From NCBI GenBank assembly GCA_031291035.1, contig JAISLI010000024.1, forward strand, positions 1-64,000: a stretch of DNA of 64,000 bases. Direction: 5' to 3'. The DNA is from Desulfovibrio sp. (GTDB lineage Bacteria > Desulfobacterota > Desulfovibrionia > Desulfovibrionales > Desulfovibrionaceae). The notes under the pieces are model-generated. The model was not told the DNA's origin, did no database searches, and saw nothing but the letters and a program-made list of their open reading frames with translations. Positions 1 to 7,633 of the stretch are shown here, in pieces. The first letter of the stretch is position 1. Each line of letters begins with the position of its first letter. The position numbers and the translations under genes were made by a program.

Positions 1-116
1 CATTTCCTCTTTGACGCGGGAAGCAGTCGGCAATTCTATCGTATTGTTCCCGGGTGATTTCCATACCTGAACAATGTCCTATTACCGCGAGTTTGTCAAT
101 TAGTGTTAACAGGCCC
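1..116 (-). mobile_element. Edge of an IS5-type insertion sequence (transposase start and outer end)
   Basis: Reading leftwards from the ATG at 62-64, the visible codons give MEITREQYDRIADCFPRQ, which I recognise as the N-terminus of IS5-family transposases (IS427-like group). The gene runs off the window edge, so only about 21 residues are seen and intactness cannot be judged. Just upstream, the minus-strand sequence GGGCCTGTTAACAC (ending at about 116) resembles the terminal inverted repeats of that group. The next bases on the plus strand, TA at 117-118, fit the TA target preference of such elements. The exact element boundary is inferred. Confidence 0.7.
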
Positions 117-326
117 TAATGCTGTAGTCGTTGAGGGTGGAGCGCCGGGCTGAGGAATTCATGCTCCGGAGACGCGCGGGAACTGTTGCGGGATGGAAAG
201 ATGAGCTTGATATGTTACCGTGTTCCTGGCATGAGGACGGCAAATATCTCCACAAAAAAGCCGCCTCTCATTGTACTGACCAAAAAATTCGGGTAGTTAA
301 TAAATTTCCGGGCAGGGACTTGAACA

Positions 327-1730
327 ATGACTACTGTGGGCGAAATTCAAACTTTGTTTACTGTCATGTCGTTGCGCGGCAATCTCTTCCGTGTGACGTT
401 TGTCTTTTTTTGCCTCTCCCTGCTTGCGGCCTGCGGAACAAAAAGATATTCGCAGACCCCGGCGAGAACGCCCCTGGCCTCCTGGATGAACACGCCCAAA
501 GACGTGCGCGACTTTCCGCAGGACCTGAATGTTTACGCGGACGCGGCCGGACGGGACAAACGCCTGATGGACGCGGCCGTGCAGACGTCATCGGACGCGG
601 CCTTCAACAGGATATTTTTTGGGCCGTGGGAGACGGCCGCGGCATCCGCTCGCGGAAAAGACGTGGCCGCCGTCTTTCGCAAGGCCCGTGGCTACAAATC
701 CGACGGCACGCGCTGGCGGCAGCCCGAATGGGATTTGCTGGAACGCAATGCCCGGCTGGAGGCATTCCCTTCGCGCCGTGAACACGCCGTGACCCTGCGC
801 AATACGGATTTGCGCGAAATACCCACCCATGAGCCCAGATTTGCCAAGCCGACGCCGGACCCCTGGGCGAATCCCTTCGACTACTTTCAGTATTCGCTTC
901 TGCCGCCGGGCACGCCGCTTTTTGTCGCACACACCACGCGGGACGGGCTCTGGCACTATGTGGAGTGTCCCGTGGCCGGGGGATGGGTGGATGCGCGGGA
1001 TGTCGCCTTGGTAGACGCTGATTTCAAACGCGCATACCTGACAGGGCGTTATGCCGCGCTGATTCGCGACGGTGTGTTTCTGGCGGGCAACCGGGCGGGG
1101 ATAGGGGCGGTGTTTCCGGTACAGCCGGAAAAGACCGCCGGCAAGGGGCTGTATGTCCTGTATCCCGTCAAAGGTTCGGGCGTCACGGCCGAAATCGGGG
1201 AGACGAGGCTTGGTCCCGAGGACGCGGCGCTCAAGCCCCTGCCGTTTACTCCGGGCAATGTCGCCCGCGTGGGCAATGCCGTGATGTCGCAGCACTACGG
1301 CTGGGGAGGCATGTTCGGCAACCGCGACTGCTCTTCCCTGATCCGTGATGTGCTGACGCCTTTCGGTCTCTGGCTGCCGCGCAATTCCGCCGCGCAGTCG
1401 CGCCGTGGTCTGGTTCATCATCTGGAGGGAATGTCCCCGGGAGACAAGGAAGCGTTCATCCTGACCAACGGAACGCCCTTTGCCAGCCTTGTGGGCGCGC
1501 GCGGGCACATCATGCTTTATGTGGGCGGGCACAGGGGCCGGGCCGCCGTTTTTCACAATGTCTGGGGCATTCGCGTTGTCGATGGCCCCGATGACAACGC
1601 CCGTTTCGTCATCGGCAGGGCCGTGGTCACTTCCACAACACCGGGCCGGGAGCTGAAAAATCTGTACCGGAACGCCACGCTGGAGGAGCGCATTCGCACC
1701 CTCACAACTTTGACGGACGCGCGCTTTTGA
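327..1730 (+). CDS. SH3-domain NlpC/P60 lipoprotein, putative peptidoglycan endopeptidase
   Basis: A 467-aa envelope protein of the SH3b plus NlpC/P60 type, probably cleaving gamma-D-glutamyl-diamino acid bonds in peptidoglycan stem peptides. The N-terminus carries a signal peptide ending in the lipobox LLAAC (lipid-attached Cys36). The middle (about 180-320) looks like paired SH3b wall-binding domains. The catalytic triad is visible as Cys335 (NRDCSSL), His394 (GHIMLYVG) and His410 (FHNVWG). The start at 327 is chosen because GGCAGGGA lies just upstream; the internal Met14 has no ribosome-binding site. The stop overlaps the TTG start of the next gene by four bases (TTGA), so the two are probably coupled. 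About 260 bp upstream hold only the IS end and no recognisable gene. Confidence 0.85.
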   Translation: MTTVGEIQTLFTVMSLRGNLFRVTFVFFCLSLLAACGTKRYSQTPARTPLASWMNTPKDVRDFPQDLNVYADAAGRDKRLMDAAVQTSSDAAFNRIFFGPWETAAASARGKDVAAVFRKARGYKSDGTRWRQPEWDLLERNARLEAFPSRREHAVTLRNTDLREIPTHEPRFAKPTPDPWANPFDYFQYSLLPPGTPLFVAHTTRDGLWHYVECPVAGGWVDARDVALVDADFKRAYLTGRYAALIRDGVFLAGNRAGIGAVFPVQPEKTAGKGLYVLYPVKGSGVTAEIGETRLGPEDAALKPLPFTPGNVARVGNAVMSQHYGWGGMFGNRDCSSLIRDVLTPFGLWLPRNSAAQSRRGLVHHLEGMSPGDKEAFILTNGTPFASLVGARGHIMLYVGGHRGRAAVFHNVWGIRVVDGPDDNARFVIGRAVVTSTTPGRELKNLYRNATLEERIRTLTTLTDARF

Positions 1731-3298
1731 ACGGCATTGAATTTCTGACCGGGCCGGAGGTTGCCGGCCGGCGTCTGGACAGCGTGCTTCGGGAGAATGC
1801 GCCGCGGATTTCGCGCGCGGCGCTGCAAAGGGCTGTCTCCGCCGGGCGTTGCCTGGTGGACGGGCGTGTGGAAACGCGGCCGGCCGCCAGAATCAGGAGC
1901 GGGCAGCGCATTGTTCTGGATATTCCCGAAACACGGGAATCCCCGGTGCCGGAAGCGGGCGCGCTGGACGTGCTCTGGCATGACGAACATCTTCTGGTCT
2001 GCAACAAGCAGGCCGGCCTTACCGTGCATCCTTGCCCGTCCTGCCGGGGGAATACTCTGGTGCAGCGCCTTCTGGCCCGATTTCCCCGGCTTGCCGCCCT
2101 GGAGGGGCAGCGTCCGGGCATTGTGCATCGCCTTGACAAGGACACCAGCGGGCTTTTGACTGTCGCCCTTGACGAGCGCGCCCGACTCGCCCTGACCTCG
2201 GCTTTTGCCGACCGGCGGGTGCGCAAGGAATATCTGGCCCTGGTCAGCGGCGTTCCCGCCGAGGAAGGCGAGTGCCGCGAATCTGTCGGCCGGCATCCCG
2301 TCATAAAGGTCAAAATGGCCATCGTGCAGGAGGAAAAGGGCGGCAAGGCCGCCCATACCAGCTGGAAACGTCTCTGGAGCGCGCCCGGCGGGCGCGCTTC
2401 CCTGCTGGCCGTATGTATCCACACCGGCCGCACGCACCAGATTCGCGTGCATATGGCCCATCTCGGCCATCCCCTGCTGGGGGATGCCCTGTACGCCCCC
2501 AGGGACGTGCGGGCGGCGGCCCCGCGCCAGATGCTGCACGCCTGGAAACTTGCCTTTGCCCACCCCCGCGGCGGCGAGGAACTGCGTTTTGTCTGCCCGC
2601 CGCCGGAGGACATGCCGCAAGCCGCGCTGGCCGCCTGCGAACGCATGGAGCGCGTGGTGATAGTCGGCAATCCCGGCAGCGGCAAAACAGCCCTGCTCCG
2701 GCATCTGGCCGGCAGGGGCGTTTCCGTGTTCAGCGCCGACGAGGCGGCGGCAGGGCTTTACGCGCGCGGGGGCGAGGCGACGCAATGGATCAGGCGGCGT
2801 TTCGGCGAAGGCATGCTGACGCCCGAAGGGGCTGTGGACAAAAAGGCCCTTTTCGCAGCCCTGTGCGCCGATCCGGCTTTATACCGCGAAGTGGAAGCCC
2901 TGGTGCATCCCTTTGTGCGGCAAGGGCTGGAAAACTTCTGGCGGGCGCGGGAAAATGCGGGAGACGCGCTGGCGCTGGCCGAGGTGCCGCTGTATCTGGA
3001 ATGCGGCTGGAAAGAACTTTTCAGCCCCGCCCCGCTGCTTGTGGGCGTGCATTCTTCCTTGCCCGTCCGTCTGCGCCGCCTCGCGGCCGCGCGCGGCTGG
3101 ACGGAAGCCAAAGCGGCGGCTCTGGAGGCGCGGCAATGGCCGCAGGAGCGCAAAATGGCGGCTTGCGACCTGCTTGTAAACAATGATGGCCCGCCGGAGG
3201 CCCTTGCGGCCTTGGCCGGAAGTCTGCTTGAACGCCTTGCCGGGCTTGCGGAAGACAGGCTGCGCGCGGAGCGGGATAAGCTGGAATCCCTGTGGTGA
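1727..3298 (+). CDS. Fusion of RluD-type pseudouridine synthase and dephospho-CoA kinase
   Basis: A 523-aa two-domain protein. Residues 1-300 form an S4 RNA-binding domain (about 10-70) and an RluA/RluD-family pseudouridine synthase core with catalytic Asp137 in HRLDKDTSG and the conserved GRTHQIRVHM stretch. Residues 309-523 are a CoaE kinase: P-loop GNPGSGKT at 314-321, the VDKKALFAALCADP and HPFVR segments, EVPLYLECGW, and a QWPQERKMAACDLLVNNDG segment matching the family's C-terminal signature. It should both modify rRNA and phosphorylate dephospho-CoA in the last step of CoA synthesis. The start is TTG, overlapping the previous stop. I see no frameshift at the junction, so the fusion is real. 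A similar fusion is, to my recollection, known in Desulfovibrio. Confidence 0.9.
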   Translation: MNGIEFLTGPEVAGRRLDSVLRENAPRISRAALQRAVSAGRCLVDGRVETRPAARIRSGQRIVLDIPETRESPVPEAGALDVLWHDEHLLVCNKQAGLTVHPCPSCRGNTLVQRLLARFPRLAALEGQRPGIVHRLDKDTSGLLTVALDERARLALTSAFADRRVRKEYLALVSGVPAEEGECRESVGRHPVIKVKMAIVQEEKGGKAAHTSWKRLWSAPGGRASLLAVCIHTGRTHQIRVHMAHLGHPLLGDALYAPRDVRAAAPRQMLHAWKLAFAHPRGGEELRFVCPPPEDMPQAALAACERMERVVIVGNPGSGKTALLRHLAGRGVSVFSADEAAAGLYARGGEATQWIRRRFGEGMLTPEGAVDKKALFAALCADPALYREVEALVHPFVRQGLENFWRARENAGDALALAEVPLYLECGWKELFSPAPLLVGVHSSLPVRLRRLAAARGWTEAKAAALEARQWPQERKMAACDLLVNNDGPPEALAALAGSLLERLAGLAEDRLRAERDKLESLW

Positions 3299-3533
3299 CT
3301 CTTTATATTTTTCTGGAATTTCAGTTGGATAGACATCCCAATCATCCGTAAAATAGTACCAAATTTTCCACTTCCCGGGACGACTCATCAATCCGGCAAG
3401 GGTTCCCTGACCACGATCCCCACATTCCCCTGTTTCTCCTGCTGACAGTTCGCGGGTTTTTTGTTACATGCCATCTGGTTCCTGCCGTGGCAAACAGCGG
3501 CTTTTCGCTCACAACAACAGGTTCGGGGACGTT

Positions 3534-4490
3534 ATGCGGCAATCCTTTTTTGCTGTCTTGCGACATCATGCGTCAAAACACTTTGCTCCGCTTGCCCTGT
3601 GCGTCGCGCTGGGCATGGCCTGTCCCGCGCAGGCCCAAGTGACTTTGCTTGTGCCGAGTCGCGCAAGCGTGGAAGCGCCATCCGCTGAACCGGTCAAAAC
3701 GGAAACGGCACGGGATAAAAACGCGCACGGCGGAGAGGACAGGGCGCAGCCCGCCGCGCAAAAGGCGGACAACGGCCCCGCGGATATCGGCGAGGAAGTT
3801 GATCTCCTGATCACCATGATGCAACCTTTTACCCTGAACTGCCTTGTAATGGACATGCCGGAACTTTTCGCGGTGCTGCGCTATGACGATGCCACTCCCT
3901 CCGGTAACGGCGTTTTGCAGGGAGAGCGCCTGGATTTGCTGGGTGATCTGGAAGAAATCCGCTATCTTGACAAAAAGGCCTGGGCGGCCAATGTGGCCCT
4001 GGACAAACCGGGACTGTACCAGTTCAGCATTGATTCCCGCCCTTGGTGGGACGCCCCGCGCGACCGTTTCCTCCAGCATTACGTCAAGACAATGCTGCCG
4101 GTCCACGGTGTGGAGCGCGGCTGGGACACGCCGGTGGGCCAGCGTTTCGAGATACAACCCCTTGTCCGCCCTTTCGGGCTGACGGCGCCGTCTCTTTTTT
4201 CCGGCCGTGTGCTGCTTAACGGGGAACCGCTGCGCGGCGCGTCCATACGCCTTGCCCGCATCAACACGGACAAGGGCGTTGTGCCTACCCGCTGGCATGA
4301 GGAACTGGCTTCAATATCAGATGCGACCGGACAGTTCGCCTTTGTGGTCAACCAGCCCGGCTGGTGGTGCTGCATGGCGCAGACGCCGGGGGCCCCCCTC
4401 AAAGGGCCTGAGGGCGCCCCACGTCCTTTGGAATTGGGCGCGCTTTTCTGGTTTTATGTGGATGCTCCGACGGAGAGCCGCAAACGCTGA
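3534..4490 (+). CDS. Secreted DUF4198-type protein
   Basis: A 318-aa exported protein beginning MRQSFFAVLRHHASK, with a signal peptide ending near CPAQAQ. The region after about 95 resembles DUF4198 periplasmic proteins, some of which accompany nickel or cobalt uptake (NikK-like). A proline/alanine/charged linker (about 40-85) separates the signal from the folded part. The start at 3534 is preferred over an in-frame ATG at 3468 because GGGGA sits 5-9 bases upstream and the signal peptide then begins at Met1. No transporter genes flank it, so a metal-related role is only a family-based guess. A NikR gene lies about 43 kb away, but I found no convincing operator upstream. Confidence 0.6.
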   Translation: MRQSFFAVLRHHASKHFAPLALCVALGMACPAQAQVTLLVPSRASVEAPSAEPVKTETARDKNAHGGEDRAQPAAQKADNGPADIGEEVDLLITMMQPFTLNCLVMDMPELFAVLRYDDATPSGNGVLQGERLDLLGDLEEIRYLDKKAWAANVALDKPGLYQFSIDSRPWWDAPRDRFLQHYVKTMLPVHGVERGWDTPVGQRFEIQPLVRPFGLTAPSLFSGRVLLNGEPLRGASIRLARINTDKGVVPTRWHEELASISDATGQFAFVVNQPGWWCCMAQTPGAPLKGPEGAPRPLELGALFWFYVDAPTESRKR

Positions 4491-4515
4491 CGGCGATTTT
4501 TTTTGCGGGTGCCGG

Positions 4516-5352
4516 CTATTTGCCCCAGATAATGGACAATGGGCCGGCCGGCGCCAGTTTTTCAAAAGGCATTTCCACCGCCTGCGCGCCGGCTGCCCAA
4601 GGCGCCACCTGATAGGGCTGAAACTGAATGACAACACCTTCCGGCGTGAGCGTGAGGCTGGAAAAATTTTGCGCATTCGGGCTTATTCCGTCCTTGAGCA
4701 TCTGCAATGCCCACGAGCCGGCAAAAGGGAGACGTCGGGAGAGAATCCGGAATGACCAGGACGACATGAGCCTGAGAGCCTCGTCGGGGTCATCGAACAA
4801 GTCAACCAGTTCCAGACGCTGTCCGGTCAGGAGGCTGTAATTCAAGGTGATAATATCCAGGTTGCCGTGAGCCCCTCCGGTATATGTCCATAATTCGAAA
4901 GTCAGGCTGACGGCCGCGGGCGACGGCTGCGCAACCGTGTAGGAGCCTTGCAGGGCGTAGTCTTGGGTTTCTTCCTTTGTCCGGCTTTCGTCGCCGTCGG
5001 ACGGGCCGTCGTCCAGATTTTCCTCAAAAGCGTCAACAATGCCCATGACCCAGCGGTGTATGTCGGCGTCAATGGCCGCGTAGTCCAGAACGGGATAATT
5101 GAGGTTGACGTCAATGACATGCCTGCCGCGCTGTTTGGTCCGGCGGACGGCATGATCCGCAACGCTGAGCTTCCCGGAGGCGTTGCCCGGGGAATTGCCG
5201 GAGGATATCTGGCCCGACAAACCCAACAAAGGCATGGCAGCGGGCTGGTTCCACATCAGAAATTCGGCCAGGGCGGCCACAAGCGCGCAGGACAAAAGTC
5301 CCTTTCCAACTTTACGGATTTTCATGGCGACAAAACGGTCGACCAGCGGCAT
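4516..5352 (-). CDS. Membrane-anchored DUF3298/DUF4163 (RsiV-like) protein
   Basis: A 278-aa protein with an N-terminal hydrophobic segment (about residues 14-32) and an extracytoplasmic region with the TYTGGAHGN motif typical of DUF4163/DUF3298 proteins such as RsiV and PdaC N-terminal regions. The family can bind lysozyme or act as an anti-sigma factor sensor, but no sigma-factor gene is adjacent here, so the function is open. I chose the ATG at 5352 because GGAG lies five bases upstream (spacer CGCGT). A longer start at 5397 and a shorter one at 5325 lack comparable sites. The gene converges with the DUF4198 gene (gap 25 bp). Confidence 0.6.
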   Translation of the reverse strand: MPLVDRFVAMKIRKVGKGLLSCALVAALAEFLMWNQPAAMPLLGLSGQISSGNSPGNASGKLSVADHAVRRTKQRGRHVIDVNLNYPVLDYAAIDADIHRWVMGIVDAFEENLDDGPSDGDESRTKEETQDYALQGSYTVAQPSPAAVSLTFELWTYTGGAHGNLDIITLNYSLLTGQRLELVDLFDDPDEALRLMSSWSFRILSRRLPFAGSWALQMLKDGISPNAQNFSSLTLTPEGVVIQFQPYQVAPWAAGAQAVEMPFEKLAPAGPLSIIWGK

Positions 5353-5463
5353 ACGCGCTCCAACAGCAAACACCTTCCAGACTTCCGCACATTCCACAGC
5401 GCCGTCCGGCGCGATTGTCCCGCACCTTTTGACGCCGGGCGACGCAGGCCGCGGGGCTTGAAA

Positions 5464-6681
5464 TCATACCCTGAAACCGGAACGCAGTTTCCAGACCCGC
5501 CGTCTGTTTTTGAGCAGCAAAAACGCCGCCAGCCCCAAATAAAGCCAGGCATAAAAGGCGTGCAGACGCAAGGGGTTGTGCGTCAGTCCCAGCAGGACTT
5601 CAATTTGCCTGTCGTACAGGGGAGAGAGAAGCTGCGCCGCGAAGAACAGAAGCAGCCAGAAGGCCTCGCGCACGCCGAGGCGCAAGTCCGCAAGCAGTAT
5701 CACGGCAAAAATGGATTGACCGGCCGTGAGCAGTATCTCCTGAAGCTGATGGTTGTCCAGATTCATGGGAGAAAGGCCGCCCGAGGAGACGGCGTACACG
5801 CCCGGAATCATCCCCACAAGCAAAGTCCATTGATTGAGCTTGGAAGAAAGCAGACTCCCCAGGGCAAGCCCGGCGTTGCCGCGAAAGGCGAACATCAGGG
5901 CAATGATAAATTCCGGAGCTTCCGATGCGATGGGCGCAAGCCACTGCACCAGCAAAAATTCGTTCACGCCGAGCAGCTTGCCGCTGGCCACCAAACTTTC
6001 GCTGAACGGTTCGGCATTGCACAGAATCACTAGGGCGGCAAAACAAAAGAGGCCCGCAATTGACGCAAGCCGGCGTTTTTTGGGAAGTCGCGCCAGCACG
6101 GCCGCCGGGCCTTCAGGAGCTTCCTCTTCCACGGGCCGGCGGCAGATGAGGCATATATACCAGACGTAAATGCCCAGAAAAATCACGCCGTCAAAGAGAG
6201 TAAGGGAACCCTTGAGCGGTATCAGAAGCGCGTAGAGAGTGGCCAAGCCCAGAAAAAGCACATCCGTGCGTTTGTCGTCTTCCAGCGCCACGGCCGATTG
6301 GAAGCGCCCGGCAAAAACGAGTACGATAACCGACCAGCCAAGGCCTATCAAAAGCCGGTTCGCGCCGGTCATGTTGGCAATGGCGTAATGGGCGTACGCG
6401 CTTTCCGGATTCTGTCCCGCCATCCAGGTAAAATACATGTCCACAGCGTATTCCGGCAATACGGCTATAAAGGCCACCACGGCCACGGCCACGGCCTGCG
6501 GCATGTCCATCTGCGCCACTTCACAGGCCCAGGTGAGCAGAAAGGAAGCGCCCAGGATAGCCGCGCCCGCAAGCAGGGCCAGCCAGAGCGGCGACATTTC
6601 CGGCTGCGCGAAACGCGCCGCGACGCCAGGCGCGGTGCAGACAACGGCAAGCAAAAAGGGGCGCCAGGCGATCAAGGACAT
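5464..6681 (-). CDS. CaCA-family sodium/calcium exchanger-like membrane protein
   Basis: A 405-aa polytopic protein with about 10-11 hydrophobic helices and the two alpha-repeats of cation/Ca2+ exchangers. The first contains VAVVAFIAVLPEYAVD followed by NMTGANRLLIGLG; the second contains LAPIASEAPEFIIALMF followed by GLALGSLLSSKLNQWTL. The acidic residues in LPEY and APEF are the expected ion-coordinating positions. A charged cytoplasmic loop (about 195-225) separates the halves. The likely role is antiport of Ca2+ or a related cation across the inner membrane. The ATG at 6681 has CAGGAAG upstream; a TTG at 6708 is less likely. The upstream gap to the ModE-like gene is divergent. Confidence 0.8.
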   Translation of the reverse strand: MSLIAWRPFLLAVVCTAPGVAARFAQPEMSPLWLALLAGAAILGASFLLTWACEVAQMDMPQAVAVAVVAFIAVLPEYAVDMYFTWMAGQNPESAYAHYAIANMTGANRLLIGLGWSVIVLVFAGRFQSAVALEDDKRTDVLFLGLATLYALLIPLKGSLTLFDGVIFLGIYVWYICLICRRPVEEEAPEGPAAVLARLPKKRRLASIAGLFCFAALVILCNAEPFSESLVASGKLLGVNEFLLVQWLAPIASEAPEFIIALMFAFRGNAGLALGSLLSSKLNQWTLLVGMIPGVYAVSSGGLSPMNLDNHQLQEILLTAGQSIFAVILLADLRLGVREAFWLLLFFAAQLLSPLYDRQIEVLLGLTHNPLRLHAFYAWLYLGLAAFLLLKNRRRVWKLRSGFRV

Positions 6682-6894
6682 GCTTTGCTTCCTGTAAACA
6701 TAAGCCAATAATTATATACTATACCTCAAATAGGTGTCAAATCAGATTCACGGATTTTTTCGCTTGACCACCTCCGGCCGGGACGCTTATTCCAACACTG
6801 TCAAAGAATATTGTCCGGAACGGAAGCAAGCGCCACGGAGGCATGAAAGGACAGCCGGCATCGGGCGCATGGACGTTTTTGCAAGGGAGGGGGC

Positions 6895-7314
6895 GTGAAA
6901 GCCACACTGCGCTTCGGCATCAACATCTGGATGGAAACCGACAAAGGCGCCTTGCTGGGCCGGGGAAGAATGCGTCTGCTGGAATTGATTCAGGAAAAGG
7001 GTTCCCTCAAGCAGGCGGCCGCCGCCCTGGGCATGTCGTACCGGGCCGCCTGGGGCAAGATAAAGGAAAGCGAAATCGCCTGGGGGACGCCCTTGCTGGA
7101 AAAACAGGGGAGCAACCGCCAGGGTTTTCAATTGAGCGAAAAGGGCCTTGAACTGCTGACTGTCTACAGGACATGGCTGGAAGACGTAAGGGGCTATGCC
7201 GAAAAAAAGGCCAGGGAATCCTTCAAGACTTTTTTCGACGTTGAAACACTGGAAGGAGAAAGCACAGTTCAGGGGAATGTCCGGCACACCAGAAAACGCC
7301 AGCCCCGCGGCTGA
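6895..7314 (+). CDS. ModE N-terminal-type winged-helix regulator
   Basis: A 139-aa single-domain regulator. Residues 17-80 match the LysR-like winged helix of ModE: GRMRLLELIQEKGSLKQAAAALGMSYRAAW is the helix-turn-helix region (quoted in two parts: GRMRLLELIQEKGSL, then KQAAAALGMSYRAAW). It lacks the C-terminal molybdate-binding TOBE domains of full ModE, so it either senses through another ligand or acts constitutively. The start is GTG at 6895 behind GGGAGG. No molybdate transport genes adjoin it. A strong hairpin (7379-7411) about 65 bp downstream probably terminates transcription. Confidence 0.75.
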   Translation: MKATLRFGINIWMETDKGALLGRGRMRLLELIQEKGSLKQAAAALGMSYRAAWGKIKESEIAWGTPLLEKQGSNRQGFQLSEKGLELLTVYRTWLEDVRGYAEKKARESFKTFFDVETLEGESTVQGNVRHTRKRQPRG

Positions 7315-7420
7315 ATCCGGAGAAGACGCGGCGGAGCGTCCGATTGCCGTGGAAAGGATTTGCCGGCAAATCCTTTCAGGGCGGTTCACTCGTTTCATGC
7401 GTGAACCGCCCTGATATTTT
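7276..7420. repeat. Palindromic repeat family A, copy 1
   Basis: Positions 7352-7377 are a perfect 26-bp palindrome centred on TTTGCCGGCAAA. It is followed by an 11-bp perfect stem (7379-7389 with 7401-7411) and a short T-rich tail. The same palindrome-hairpin order recurs at 47521-47577, and a shortened form occurs at 57476-57530. This makes it a dispersed repeat rather than a chance terminator. Confidence 0.75.
7379..7420 (+). terminator. Hairpin terminator after the ModE-like gene
   Basis: An 11-bp perfect stem GGGCGGTTCAC/GTGAACCGCCC with an 11-base loop is followed by TGATATTTTT. It lies downstream of the ModE-like gene and upstream of the fliD promoter, so it would insulate the flagellar genes. 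It is part of repeat family A. Confidence 0.6.
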
Positions 7421-7430
7421 TGAACCCAGC

Positions 7431-7457
7431 TAAATATTTGCCCGCCAATGCCGATAA
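7431..7457 (+). promoter_or_regulatory. FliA (sigma-28) promoter of fliD-fliS
   Basis: TAAA at 7431-7434, exactly 15 bases, then GCCGATAA at 7450-7457: an exact match to the flagellar sigma-28 consensus TAAA-N15-GCCGATAA. It points at fliD, about 177 bases upstream of its start codon, which fits the usual late-class control of the filament cap and its chaperone. The 7315-7633 gap therefore contains a repeat, a terminator, this promoter and a possible sigma-54 site. Confidence 0.85.
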
Positions 7458-7516
7458 TACAACCGGCGGCCCTCAACGCCGGCGCTTCCCGGCCTGCCCG
7501 CGCCGGGAAAAAATGC

Positions 7517-7533
7517 CTTGCACAATTCTTGCA
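7517..7533 (+). promoter_or_regulatory. Possible sigma-54 promoter upstream of fliD
   Basis: CTTGCACAATTCTTGCA has the spacing and most bases of the sigma-54 pattern (TGGCAC-N5-TTGCA). The first G of the critical -24 GG pair is replaced by T. It lies about 100 bases upstream of fliD. Sigma-54 control is common for Desulfovibrio flagellar genes, but the mismatch makes this tentative. Confidence 0.3.
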
Positions 7534-7633
7534 TGCGAAGGGGATTGAGGCGCCCCGCCGGCGGCCCGCGGCACAGGGGCGCCGCGACGAGCATCCGGGG
7601 CCGCGGGGCGACAATTCTTTTCGAGGGGCGTAT

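Noticed and set aside
4948..6033. 361-codon plus-strand frame
   Set aside because: It lies opposite the DUF3298 protein and the cation exchanger. Its low-complexity His/Gln/Arg-rich translation is typical of antisense.
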